Part shown: one piece after another, positions 8,861-17,610 of the stretch
Position numbering within the stretch: position 1 is the first letter of the stretch
Layout of the letters: each line of letters opens with the position of its first letter
Program-made: the position numbers and the translations under genes
Source of the DNA: an uncultured Neptuniibacter sp.
GTDB taxonomy: Bacteria > Pseudomonadota > Gammaproteobacteria > Pseudomonadales > Balneatricaceae
NCBI RefSeq assembly: GCF_947498015.1
Contig: NZ_CANMIR010000008.1
Span: 62,001-126,000 of the forward strand
Length of the DNA: 64,000 nt
Direction: 5' to 3'
The notes under the pieces: model-generated
What the model saw: the letters and a program-made list of their open reading frames with translations, nothing else
The model's database searches: none
Told to the model about the DNA's origin: nothing

Positions 8861-9556
8861 CTACCAAAGTACCCATCCTGATCTCTTTTGTAGCTGCCCC
8901 CTTTTCTCCTTCCAATCAGGGCAAAAAGTTTCGACTACCTCCCAGAACTGAGGACTATGATTCAAATGAACACAGTGGGCGAGTTCATGGATCACAACGT
9001 AATCAATCAAAGCGGCCTCTGCAAGAATAAGTCGCCAGTTAAAACTGAGCTCCCGGGTTCCGCTACAACTTCCCCACCTTCGCTTAAAGCTCTTTATTTT
9101 CAGACCGTTATACTCAATACCCATTACACGTGCCCAGTGCTTAACCCGAAACGAAATCACCTCTTGTGCCTGAGATCTGTACCACGCCTTTAAAGCCTTT
9201 TCGGCTCTCTCATGCTCAGGTTTGGATGACCTCCTGCTTAACTGCACGATGATCTCCTCACCTTCAATCGATACCTGAGTTTCTCCCCCAGGCCTCCAAT
9301 TAAGCGTGTAGTACAGCCCCAATAATGGAAAGGCGGCCCCCTGTTCAGTTTTCAAACAGAATTCAGATAAATTTTGCTTAAAATTTTTCTGATTTTTCTC
9401 AATCCATGCCCTTCGACTATTTACCCACTCATGGATCCATGCATCGCTCACCCATAAGGGTACCCTGACAACAACTCCCTTATCATTGATGTAGATAGCA
9501 GCCGTTTTCCGCCTAGAGCTTCTGACTATTTCAAATTCTAAAAGGCTGTTGTTCAT
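8861..9556 (-). CDS. YgjP/SprT-like zinc metalloprotease (DUF45)
   Basis: 231 residues with the full YgjP-like metallopeptidase pattern: KSFKRRWGSCSGTRELSFNW followed by the zinc motif HELAHCVHLNHSPQFW (HExxH plus a third His). The N-terminus carries the usual strand-rich arm with RSSRRKTAAIYI. The fold is that of gluzincins; substrates of the family are poorly known and some members have been proposed to act on nucleotides. Monocistronic, divergent from the glycosylase gene. Confidence 0.88.
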   Translation of the reverse strand: MNNSLLEFEIVRSSRRKTAAIYINDKGVVVRVPLWVSDAWIHEWVNSRRAWIEKNQKNFKQNLSEFCLKTEQGAAFPLLGLYYTLNWRPGGETQVSIEGEEIIVQLSRRSSKPEHERAEKALKAWYRSQAQEVISFRVKHWARVMGIEYNGLKIKSFKRRWGSCSGTRELSFNWRLILAEAALIDYVVIHELAHCVHLNHSPQFWEVVETFCPDWKEKRGQLQKRSGWVLW

Positions 9557-9624
9557 ACTGAGGGCAAAATACTCTATAAGTTTTCATTTATACTCTTTCT
9601 ATACTGGCTGATAACCATCTCAAC

Positions 9625-10218
9625 ATGCTGACAAAACTGATCACAGAAATTCGAAACTGCCAACTCTGCAAACCTGATCTCCCCCATGGCCCAAGGCCAG
9701 TGATTCAGCTAGCGAAAGAGGCAAGACTATTGATTATTGGGCAAGCACCTGGAGTGCGCGTTCATGAAACGGGCATCCCCTGGAATGATAAAAGCGGGGA
9801 TCGCCTCCGTAGCTGGCTTCAATTAGACAAATCAGTTTTTTACGATCCGAACAAGGTTGCGATCGTCCCAATGGGTTTCTGTTACCCCGGTAAAGGCCGA
9901 TCAGGAGACCTCCCCCCCAGACCCGAATGCGCACCTACCTGGCACTCATCTATTCTGAATCAGCTCCCACAGATCGAACTCATTCTGCTAATTGGATCAT
10001 ATTCTCAGAGCTATTATCTAGAAGGAAGCAGCTTTCTAAAATCTCACAAAACCCTAACAGCTAGAGTAAAAAACTACGAGGATTGCCCTGAACCCTATTT
10101 CCTGCTGCCACATCCCTCTCCCAGAAACCAGATCTGGTTAAGTAAGAACAGATGGTTCGAATCCACTATTTTGCCCAGATTAAGAGTCAGAATTGAGCGG
10201 CTATCACTTAACGGCTAA
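9625..10218 (+). CDS. Uracil-DNA glycosylase superfamily protein, 4Fe-4S type
   Basis: 197 residues. Motif 1 is GQAPG (39-43), followed by GIPWNDKSGDRL; the C-terminal motif is HPSPRN. Four cysteines, C12, C15, C86 and C102, have the C-x2-C-x70-C-x15-C spacing expected for the iron-sulfur cluster of family 4/5 uracil-DNA glycosylases. The protein thus probably removes deaminated bases or is a close relative of such enzymes. The motif-1 residues differ from those of family 1 (Ung). Its last 11 bases overlap the end of the convergent transglutaminase gene. Confidence 0.85.
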   Translation: MLTKLITEIRNCQLCKPDLPHGPRPVIQLAKEARLLIIGQAPGVRVHETGIPWNDKSGDRLRSWLQLDKSVFYDPNKVAIVPMGFCYPGKGRSGDLPPRPECAPTWHSSILNQLPQIELILLIGSYSQSYYLEGSSFLKSHKTLTARVKNYEDCPEPYFLLPHPSPRNQIWLSKNRWFESTILPRLRVRIERLSLNG

Positions 10219-12178
10219 GCTGCTTCAGGCAAAGCGTAACCTTATCTACAAAAATTTGTTGATCGATTGACTGTAGATCAGCGTATCTTGCTTTCTCATA
10301 CTCGGATGAGAGCATTAACAGATCATCTAAAAGATGAGGATTGAAATCGCCTAATCGTAGGCAGTATTCATTAACGGTCTCTCCTTTCGCACGGGATAAA
10401 CCCAATTTGCTCAAACCTTCTGATAACCGGGTCATCTCCCTGTCAAACAGGTTAAGCTTTTTTTGCTTGGCTTTACGAAACGCAGGTAGAAGTGTAATGA
10501 AGATAACGACAATAAAAGGGATAAGAAGGAAAAGAGCCAATCGGACAGACGTGTACTTCCCAAGCAGATTCCTGAGAAGATTCACCTGCTCCAAATGGTA
10601 ATTCAATACCCACCTGTTCCAGCCATAGTTGAACGCTTCGATACGCTGCCGTGCAATAGCCAACCAGCGCCCCCCTTTTATCCCCCAAGCCTTGACCGGA
10701 CTGTCTTTTAGAAACCCTTCCTGACCAGAAAACAGTTGATCTGCTGGTTTTTCTACCCGCTCAGGAGCGACCCAAGCAGTTGGATCTAAACGAACCCACC
10801 CCTTTCCATCCAGCCAGGCTTCAATCCAGGCATGAGCATCGTACTGTCTCACTAGCAGATAATTTTCATAAGGGTTCCATTCCCCTCCCTGATAACCTGT
10901 AACCACCCTGGCAGGTATGCCAACAGCCCTTAACATGAATGCAGTTGTACTGGAAAAGTGCCCACAAAAACCTGTCTTAGTCTCAAACAAAAACTGGTCG
11001 ATGACCTCATCACCTAGCAATGGAGGTGTCAGTGAGTAGGTAAACTCTCTGTTGTAGAGGTTAAGAATTTTTTGAATATACGCCTCCTGATCCACTGACT
11101 CCCTCCACCAGGTATGAGCTAATGCTCTGGCCTTTTGATTTCCGTTTGGAAGGAGCAGATGACGCTCGAGATCAAATAGATTCGCGCCTTTATCTAGCTG
11201 TACTCCCAAGGATGAGGCTAAGTTAAACTGCTGCCGCTGGATGAGCGGAGTCTTGGAACTTAATGTTCTGTCACGATTTAAGATCAACCCCTGAGGTTGA
11301 CTAATCAGATGTTCCAAAGCAGGAATATACTTCTGTTGTGTAGGCTCGATGATAATCTGATATTCCCATTTCCTTTCCAGAATATCCGGTTCATTTAACA
11401 CACCATGCGGTTCAGGGTAATGATCATTTTGCCAACGACGTCCATCGAAATCATTCATCACCATCGCCCGCCAGTATAAGGCCGCCTGAGGCGGAGGCCG
11501 ATCACCGTTGAAACTCACCCTGAAAGCGATCTCAGCTGAACGAGTTAACTTCGAAATATCACCCGGTGACATCGAATCAGACAATCCCGTTTTGGCGCTG
11601 CTTCTGTCGATTCCCACTTCCCATAAAGGACCCACTCTCGGAATTCCAATAAAGAGGACACTCATCAGTAGTAATGAGGGCACCAATATTATCCAGGTCT
11701 GTTTGAATGGTTCCAGAAATCTAATTGGCCTGACTGTATAAACCGTTCTTAATGACGTTGTAATAACAGCAATCGAGAACAACACATACAGTGCCATTAG
11801 AGCTGTCTGGTTGAACAGAAAAGCTGTTGCAATCACCAAGTATGCAACATAGATAATAACCAGAGCATCCCGCCGCTTATAAACCTCAAGAACCTTTAAG
11901 CCAAAACCAACCACCAGCAATGCCACCGTCGAACTGATGCCGCCCCCAGACTTATAACTCAATAGAACAGAAATTCCTGCGGCTACAATCAAAACCAGTT
12001 TGGTGGTTCTATTTGGAAAAGACCATCGACCGGTATATGCCATATAGCGCCAAAAAACAGTGGAGATCACCAACACAGGAACCCAAAGAGGCAGATGAGC
12101 TAAATGAGGTACCAATACTGATATAACACAGAGCAACTGCCACAATATGGCTACACGACTTAACTGGAATGTACTCAT
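10208..12178 (-). CDS. TgpA-type membrane transglutaminase (DUF3488)
   Basis: 656 residues: an N-terminal block of about six membrane helices (10-190), a periplasmic domain with a transglutaminase core, then one more helix near 545-570 and a cytoplasmic tail (DUF4129-like). The catalytic triad is visible: Cys in TGFCGHFSST, His in YDAHAWIEAW and Asp in VRLDPTAW. It lies downstream of DUF58 (15-base gap) and MoxR, the usual order for this three-gene operon. The Pseudomonas aeruginosa homologue TgpA is associated with viability and its physiological substrate is unknown. Confidence 0.92.
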   Translation of the reverse strand: MSTFQLSRVAILWQLLCVISVLVPHLAHLPLWVPVLVISTVFWRYMAYTGRWSFPNRTTKLVLIVAAGISVLLSYKSGGGISSTVALLVVGFGLKVLEVYKRRDALVIIYVAYLVIATAFLFNQTALMALYVLFSIAVITTSLRTVYTVRPIRFLEPFKQTWIILVPSLLLMSVLFIGIPRVGPLWEVGIDRSSAKTGLSDSMSPGDISKLTRSAEIAFRVSFNGDRPPPQAALYWRAMVMNDFDGRRWQNDHYPEPHGVLNEPDILERKWEYQIIIEPTQQKYIPALEHLISQPQGLILNRDRTLSSKTPLIQRQQFNLASSLGVQLDKGANLFDLERHLLLPNGNQKARALAHTWWRESVDQEAYIQKILNLYNREFTYSLTPPLLGDEVIDQFLFETKTGFCGHFSSTTAFMLRAVGIPARVVTGYQGGEWNPYENYLLVRQYDAHAWIEAWLDGKGWVRLDPTAWVAPERVEKPADQLFSGQEGFLKDSPVKAWGIKGGRWLAIARQRIEAFNYGWNRWVLNYHLEQVNLLRNLLGKYTSVRLALFLLIPFIVVIFITLLPAFRKAKQKKLNLFDREMTRLSEGLSKLGLSRAKGETVNEYCLRLGDFNPHLLDDLLMLSSEYEKARYADLQSIDQQIFVDKVTLCLKQLSR

Positions 12179-12193
12179 CTGTCAGAACTCAAA

Positions 12194-13153
12194 CTATTCT
12201 CCCTGAAACAAAGCAAGGGCTATCAGAACACGCTCAAGATGCTCAGGGCCTGAATTTGGAGGTATTTTTAGTGTTGGAAGGTTTAAACCATACTCAATGT
12301 TATTATGCTCAAATCGCTGTGCCCAATAGCACATCACCGATAATCGTCCCTCAGAAGCAAGCTCGGGCCAATCCTGCCAATCTAGCCACAGTTGTCGAGA
12401 GGATTGTCCGCCAAATTTTTTAACAAATAACCCACGACCTTGAGCATAGGGTTTCCAAGCAATATGACGTATTGATGCACCAGGCTGATATGCTTCTAAT
12501 CCAATAAAGTCATCGCCCCCTGAATCCCTACCTAGTTCGGAATCACCAATTTCAATAGATTGGTCAGGATGACGCCCTTTTATAGGTTTAGGGTACACAA
12601 TGCTCGTAATATCTAACTCAACCCAGCTCCATGCTCTAAGCAAACCCAGTGGATAGTGGGTCTCCAACTTCAATATACCGGGATAAAACCGCCCCCGTGT
12701 TTGTGCAACCGCATACAAACCAATCTGTTTTTTTTCATCACTATCGATATAGATCGACTGTTTAATTCCACCTGTCCATCCTAACTGAATATTGTCATAA
12801 CCCCGCTGACTGGAAGATTCTATAAGCAGGGAAAACTCTGCCATATCTCCGACAAACGTATTATGTCCTTTAAGAGCCGCAATTTTGACACCCGATAGAT
12901 TCAAAAAGGTGAAGTGGATAGTGATAATGCCAAGCGCAATCAGCAGAAACGCAACAGCATGGATAAGATTATTTTGGTAGTTGGTTGCTACTAAGAACAG
13001 CACAATACAACTAAGTAAATACATCCAGCCAGCTAACGTAGGAAAAATAAAGATCGATCTCTGATCTAATACAATCGCCTTTCCCTTAGGCCGCCTTTTA
13101 GCAGACCATTTGATCGAAAGATCCCTGATATAACGTCCGGCTCCCACAAACAT
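12194..13153 (-). CDS. DUF58 domain protein
   Basis: 319 residues with two adjacent membrane helices (about 32-75), then a strand-rich region and the DUF58 signature around 215-250 (GRDSGGDDFIGLEAYQPGAS, IRHIAWKPYAQGRGLFVKKF). DUF58 proteins resemble von Willebrand A-type modules and act with MoxR ATPases. One base separates it from the MoxR gene, so expression is coupled. Confidence 0.92.
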   Translation of the reverse strand: MFVGAGRYIRDLSIKWSAKRRPKGKAIVLDQRSIFIFPTLAGWMYLLSCIVLFLVATNYQNNLIHAVAFLLIALGIITIHFTFLNLSGVKIAALKGHNTFVGDMAEFSLLIESSSQRGYDNIQLGWTGGIKQSIYIDSDEKKQIGLYAVAQTRGRFYPGILKLETHYPLGLLRAWSWVELDITSIVYPKPIKGRHPDQSIEIGDSELGRDSGGDDFIGLEAYQPGASIRHIAWKPYAQGRGLFVKKFGGQSSRQLWLDWQDWPELASEGRLSVMCYWAQRFEHNNIEYGLNLPTLKIPPNSGPEHLERVLIALALFQGE

Positions 13154-13154
13154 A

Positions 13155-14075
13155 CTAACCTACAACATCAACTTCACTTAGTAGACGCCGGACATGCGCG
13201 ACCCCAGTGTGTTCCGCATAATCTTCTGCACTTCTGAGCCTATGAGCAAAGACCGGCACGAGAAGCGACTGGATATCCTCCGGAATAATGTAATCCCTGC
13301 CACTAATGTAGGCCCAGGTTTTTGCTGTGTTTAACAGAGATAGACTTCCCCTGGGAGATATTCCAAACTCAAAATCGTTGGTTGTACGTGTAAACTGAAC
13401 CAATCTCTGAAGGTAATCCAATAAACTTTTTGATGCAGTCACCCCTGCACAAGCTTGCCGGATAGCATTAAGATCGCCTGGATTAAGACTGACAGGCATC
13501 TCAGGAATCTTTAATCTGGCATCTCCTCCTATCAACAGGTCCCTTTCTGCCTCCGGTGAGGGATAACCAATCTCTATTCTCATTAAGAATCGGTCTAGCT
13601 GTGATTCTGGTAGGGGGAATGTCCCATACTGTGAAACAGGATTCTGTGTTGCAATAACAAAAAAGGGTTCAGGCAATGGATAAGTGTCGCCCTCAATCGT
13701 TACCTGACGCTCCTCCATCGCCTCTAATAGCGCACTCTGAGTCTTCGGTGTTGTCCGGTTGATCTCATCTGCGAGAAGAAACTGCGTAAAAACAGGACCT
13801 TTGTGAAAAACAAATGACCCATTTGCACTATCAAACACGGAGGCACCAAGAATATCTGCAGGTAACATATCACTGGTGAACTGGACCCTCCGATAATCCA
13901 TACCCATCGCATGGGCTAAAGCATGTGCAAGCGTTGTCTTTCCCATGCCCGGAAGGTCCTCTATCAACAGATGCCCCCCGGTTATCAGACAGGTAACAGC
14001 CTGTCTGATTTGTAACTCTTTGCCATATAAAACCGTACTGATACTTCTGATAAGTTGATCAATTTTATCTCGCAT
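13155..14075 (-). CDS. MoxR-family AAA+ ATPase
   Basis: 306 residues. Walker A is GMGKTTLAHALA, Walker B is LADEINRTTPKTQSALLEAM, sensor-1 is FVIATQNP, and an AAA lid domain lies at the C-terminus (EFGISPRGSLSLL). MoxR ATPases act as chaperone-like remodelers for membrane or periplasmic partners. First gene of the MoxR-DUF58-TgpA operon; the 96 bases upstream hold its promoter, but I saw no clear boxes. Confidence 0.95.
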   Translation of the reverse strand: MRDKIDQLIRSISTVLYGKELQIRQAVTCLITGGHLLIEDLPGMGKTTLAHALAHAMGMDYRRVQFTSDMLPADILGASVFDSANGSFVFHKGPVFTQFLLADEINRTTPKTQSALLEAMEERQVTIEGDTYPLPEPFFVIATQNPVSQYGTFPLPESQLDRFLMRIEIGYPSPEAERDLLIGGDARLKIPEMPVSLNPGDLNAIRQACAGVTASKSLLDYLQRLVQFTRTTNDFEFGISPRGSLSLLNTAKTWAYISGRDYIIPEDIQSLLVPVFAHRLRSAEDYAEHTGVAHVRRLLSEVDVVG

Positions 14076-14171
14076 GAATGATCCTATTTACTATTCCCTC
14101 AGGCAACGATCACTATGCCAGTATTCTGGACGGAGTGTATAGCCAATTCAAAATAGAGTTATATAGACGCA

Positions 14172-14477
14172 TTAAAATTTCAAAGGGATCACTTCCCTAT
14201 GGTAATTGGCAAAGGTTGCCTGGCAGGCTTCATCATCAGTGTCCATCTGTATCAGATTGGCCTCATGTATCCCTGCCTTTAAACAGATATCATATCCCTC
14301 TTTGAGGTTGTGGCATGTAACAACCTCTCCCTGGCTATCCTTTATCAGTTCCTTTTGAACTTTATCTTTTTCAGCGTATTCAACCTCAATCACTATCGGC
14401 CCACACCCTGACTCAATAAAATTTACAGCTTTTAACCGTTTTTGCAGAAGCATCAACTCTAATTGATCCGTATCCAT
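14172..14477 (-). CDS. Small protein, DUF6482-like
   Basis: 101 residues, acidic, no membrane segment. GGAG five bases before ATG 14477 supports the start. The pattern of an early strand segment (IVIEVEYAEK), a DSQGEVVTCHNLKEGYDI stretch, then GIHEANLIQMDTDDEAC resembles the DUF6482 family of marine gammaproteobacteria; I hold this only moderately. It stands alone between the MoxR operon and slyD, with no informative partner. Confidence 0.65.
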   Translation of the reverse strand: MDTDQLELMLLQKRLKAVNFIESGCGPIVIEVEYAEKDKVQKELIKDSQGEVVTCHNLKEGYDICLKAGIHEANLIQMDTDDEACQATFANYHREVIPLKF

Positions 14478-14602
14478 AACAACTCCAGACCAGTGTTAAA
14501 ATTCAAGACTGACTTAAGCAGTATCTAAGTAAGGATAGTTAAAATCGATCAGAGTAGATGCTGTTTAAGATAATTGTCTCTATGCTATAGGGCCTAAAAT
14601 GC

Positions 14603-14629
14603 AAAAAACCCGGATAATCCGGGCTTTTT
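14603..14629 (-). terminator. Intrinsic terminator of slyD
   Basis: Stem CCCGGA / TCCGGG with a TAA loop, flanked by A-rich sequence on the left (TTTTTT on the minus strand) and CTTTTT on the right. It ends slyD and could work in both directions. Confidence 0.88.
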
Positions 14630-14653
14630 ATATGAAAGTAAAGCTTCTATAGA

Positions 14654-15139
14654 TCAGTGGTCGTGATTACAACCTTCTCCATGCACATGCCCATGCGCCA
14701 GTTCATCTTCAGTCGCTTCACGAACCTCAGTTACTTCAACACTAAACACCAATGTCTGCCCTGCCAGAGGATGATTGCCATCCAGAAGAACACTGTCTTC
14801 CTCAACCTCTACAACGGTAACAGGCTGCTGCCCCCATGGTGCTTCCGCCATGAACTGCATACCTACCTGAATATCATCAATTCCCTGAAAATTAGCGCGA
14901 TCAACTTTCTGGACCAGCTCCGCTCTGACCTCACCATAACCCTCTTCAGGTTTTACAGTCACATCAAGCTTATCTCCTACCGTTTTACCTTTTAACGCGT
15001 TTTCCAGGCCCTGCACGATGTTATTCGCACCACAAACAAAAGGAAGGGGCTCCTGACCAGCTGAAGAATCAAGAACATCTCCGGACTCATTCTTCAATGT
15101 ATAATGGATAAGCGCGACTAAATTATCTGCAATCTGCAT
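14654..15139 (-). CDS. slyD: FKBP-type peptidyl-prolyl isomerase SlyD
   Basis: 161 residues. An FKBP domain (YTLKNESGDVLDSS, PLPFVCGANNIVQGLENAL) has the insert-in-flap domain of SlyD in the middle (GYGEVRAELVQKV), and the C-terminus ends in a His/Cys metal-binding tail (AHGHVHGEGCNHDH). SlyD is a cytoplasmic prolyl isomerase and chaperone that also supplies nickel for hydrogenase maturation. The tail is shorter than in Escherichia coli, as in many marine relatives. Confidence 0.93.
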   Translation of the reverse strand: MQIADNLVALIHYTLKNESGDVLDSSAGQEPLPFVCGANNIVQGLENALKGKTVGDKLDVTVKPEEGYGEVRAELVQKVDRANFQGIDDIQVGMQFMAEAPWGQQPVTVVEVEEDSVLLDGNHPLAGQTLVFSVEVTEVREATEDELAHGHVHGEGCNHDH

Positions 15140-15395
15140 AGTAATCTCTCAAGTTAGGAGGGAAGCCGCCTCAGCACAAACGCTGCAAAAACAGTCGCAA
15201 GATAGTAAACGCCAGCCCAGTTAAGCAAAACTGAGCATTTTAGCAAGATCATCTGTTTCAAACCAGAATGTGGGTCAACTAAAGAAATAGCAGTAAGCTC
15301 CCTTTTTAAAATAGGAATTTTTCTTAGACTAAACCAACAAGATTTATGCTAATTTATTGGGAATAAGGAAGTACTATTCAGGGAGGAATGACCAT

Positions 15396-15650
15396 ATGGA
15401 AAATGCATGTACGCTATGTTACGACTTAGTACTGCATCACAAACCCCATACAGCCCTTAAGAAAATAAGCGAGCTTAAAGGTAGCGAGCTGTATAAATGC
15501 TGTTGCTGCAGTGCTTACCTTCACAAGCACAAGGGTGAGTGGGAGATTATAAGCGGGGGTGATACACAAGCCCAACCGGATCACCGCGATTCGAACTCCT
15601 CAGCCAGACACAACGATTCTATACCCCTTGCATCCAGCTTCCAGCACTAA
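15396..15650 (+). CDS. Cysteine-rich small protein, unknown
   Basis: Start set at ATG 15396, nine bases after a strong GGGAGG (15381-15386); a TTG at 15357 in the same frame has no such site. 84 residues with C5-x2-C8 and a run of four Cys at 35-38, then a Trp-containing strand (HKGEWEII) and a polar, His-rich tail. The first 55 residues look like a small zinc- or iron-binding knuckle; the tail seems disordered. No family recognised. It converges with a LuxR-type gene 19 bases away. Confidence 0.65.
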   Translation: MENACTLCYDLVLHHKPHTALKKISELKGSELYKCCCCSAYLHKHKGEWEIISGGDTQAQPDHRDSNSSARHNDSIPLASSFQH

Positions 15651-15669
15651 GTAGAAGCTGTAACCTTTG

Positions 15670-16446
15670 TTACAGCAATCCCACCTTATACATTATCGCA
15701 ACTAATTGAGTTTTATTTCTTGCCCCAAATAGCCTTTTAGCTCGGGTAATATGGTAAGTGATACCTTCCTCTGTCAGAGCCAGCTTGTCAGCAATTCGTT
15801 TTACCGGCATACCTTCAGCTGTCATCTGCATTATTCGCAAGCAGGTAGTAGATAGAAGTTCCTGCTTCAAAAACGGGTTCTGCTCACTATCAGATACAGC
15901 TTGTAACAGAGCATGGTAGCGATTAAGTATGGGGATAACCCACTCACTGACCTTGCCAAAGAAGCTCTCAAACTCGCCTTGAGGCAATGAATGGAACAAA
16001 CCAAAATAATGAAACCAATAAACGCTCTCACCGTTATGCATAGGAACATAAACACGGGATGAAATACCATGCTTACTCCAGAAGGCATCTGCATATGCAC
16101 TCTGTGGTGTGGGCTTGAGTATTAAAGGGGCCTCCATTTCGGACAGGGATTCCCAAACGGGGTCATGGGTAGCTATATCACGATAATACGTTTTGAAAAT
16201 AGCATCTGGCATTGAACCGACAATATCCGAACCACTTTCCCACTTCTGAGCCTGGCCATCTCCAAGTGCAAGCAGGTTATTACGAACCAGTACAGAGTAT
16301 GTGAATGAGACAAAGCCTAACTGGGTCAGCAACTCATCCAACTCACGAAGTAAATTCTCCCAAGTGCATTCCAAAGCAAATACAGGCTTCTCCTGAAAAA
16401 CAGGCTGCTGCTTTAGCTGTAGGATCAGGCTTTCCATATCTTGCAC
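15670..16446 (-). CDS. LuxR-family regulator with autoinducer-binding-like domain (solo)
   Basis: 258 residues. The N-terminal ~175 residues match the acyl-homoserine-lactone-binding fold: FKTYYRDIATHDPVWESL carries the conserved Tyr and the Asp-Pro-Val, followed by FWSKHGISSRVYVPMHNGE. The C-terminal ~65 residues are a GerE helix-turn-helix (MTAEGMPVKRIADKLALTEE, ITYHITRAKRLFG). The start is GTG 16446 with AGGGAGTG 5-7 bases upstream. No luxI-type synthase occurs in the window, so it is a solo receptor whose ligand is unknown. Confidence 0.85.
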   Translation of the reverse strand: MQDMESLILQLKQQPVFQEKPVFALECTWENLLRELDELLTQLGFVSFTYSVLVRNNLLALGDGQAQKWESGSDIVGSMPDAIFKTYYRDIATHDPVWESLSEMEAPLILKPTPQSAYADAFWSKHGISSRVYVPMHNGESVYWFHYFGLFHSLPQGEFESFFGKVSEWVIPILNRYHALLQAVSDSEQNPFLKQELLSTTCLRIMQMTAEGMPVKRIADKLALTEEGITYHITRAKRLFGARNKTQLVAIMYKVGLL

Positions 16447-17028
16447 TTAAACACTCCCTAGAAAAGCAAAAAAACGGGCACATAAGTCATAATCAATGTG
16501 ATCAAACAAACACGCTAAAGAAAAATTCAAACGGACAGATACTTCTTTGAAAAATATAAGCCAGACAATTAAGAGAGGTACATAACCTTCTGTGATAATA
16601 ATAAGGCTATTCGCAAGATCCAGAAGTACCAAAATCTATAGTATCTAACTTTATTTTATCTATCGGTGGCTATTCTAGTAATTAACAAGCCTGAATTCAT
16701 TGAGCTGCGTAGGGATATAGCGATTTATTACACAAAAATACTGCACTAAAATAGTCAATAATTAATATTAATCATAGTACTTTGGTGGGATATTAAGGCG
16801 AAATAACATTACGAATTAAACGGGTATTAAGCAGGAAGCATTTAATAATTAAAACGACAATGAAGGTGCTATCTAATCAAATTTCAAACAAAATTAACTC
16901 TCGCTCAAATATTTCTTTGACTGATTAATCAACGCTGTATATTTATAAAGGTTTCATATTCAAGATGTGACGCATGATTAATATTTCTGTAATAAAAATC
17001 ATGCGAATAAGAATTACTCTTCTCTTGA
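16447..17028. other. 582-base AT-rich intergenic region
   Basis: Separates the LuxR gene from DUF2947, both on the minus strand. It is clearly richer in A and T than its surroundings and has no convincing gene; a 61-codon minus-strand frame ending at 16447 lacks family features. It contains short palindromes: TGATTAATCA (16922-16931) and 9-base arms CGCATGATT / AATCATGCG (16971-16979, 16997-17005) just after the DUF2947 stop. It probably holds the luxR promoter; no clear -35/-10 pair was identified. Confidence 0.5.
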
Positions 17029-17505
17029 TTATCGCCTAATGCCAAGACGATAGCTGCCATCATCAAAAAACTGCACAACTTCTTTACGCTTTCTACCGAT
17101 CAAAACTGGCCCATTATCAAAGAAAAGGAAATTCTTCCAGTTCCTCTTAAAGACTCCCCATTTAGTTTCAATGATATGATCGCTCTGATAACAGAAATAT
17201 ACAGTTATGTTAGGATCCCAACTATTCAGATACTCCAGCAACCCTGCTGGCAGATCAGGGCAATTAGAATCCCACTCTGATTGCCAACGCTCCTTCGACA
17301 ACCAGTTCTCTTTTTTAGCCGCCCAGTCTCCTTCTCCGAAATGATCTGGGTGAGATCCTCCACGGCTAATGTGCTCAGCCCATATCTGCTCAGCCCTGCG
17401 CTCGCTCAGCGGCTTAATCTCCTGTAGATCAACCTCCGAAACGGGTAGATCTTTATGTCTAAAGATCCATGCTTTCGTATATTGGCTCAGTGGTAAGTGA
17501 TTCAT
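17029..17505 (-). CDS. DUF2947 family protein
   Basis: 158 residues matching the DUF2947 pattern known from Vibrio and relatives: an opening YTKAWIFRHKDLPVSE, then RAEQIWAEHIS, HPDHFGEGDW, TVYFCYQSDHIIETKWGVFK and NWKNFLFFDNGP, and near the end IGRKRKEVVQFFDDG. It is rich in Trp, is predicted cytoplasmic and has no known function. Monocistronic. Confidence 0.82.
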   Translation of the reverse strand: MNHLPLSQYTKAWIFRHKDLPVSEVDLQEIKPLSERRAEQIWAEHISRGGSHPDHFGEGDWAAKKENWLSKERWQSEWDSNCPDLPAGLLEYLNSWDPNITVYFCYQSDHIIETKWGVFKRNWKNFLFFDNGPVLIGRKRKEVVQFFDDGSYRLGIRR

Positions 17506-17560
17506 ATAATCCCCTACAATGATAGGTATCTAACTTTAACCTACCTGATTATTTAAATAG

Positions 17561-17586
17561 AAAGAGGGAGCATTTGCTCCCTCTTT
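17561..17586 (-). terminator. Terminator after GGDEF gene
   Basis: Stem AAAGAGGGAGCA / TGCTCCCTCTTT with a two-base loop. It lies 24 bases after the stop of the minus-strand PAS-GGDEF gene. T runs are modest on both strands (TTTCTATTT on the minus strand). Confidence 0.8.
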
Positions 17587-17610
17587 TATCTTTCAGAATG
17601 CCTGATCGAG

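Noticed and set aside
16447..16632. 61-codon minus-strand frame just upstream of the LuxR gene
   Set aside because: No ribosome binding site and no motif; sits in the probable luxR promoter region.
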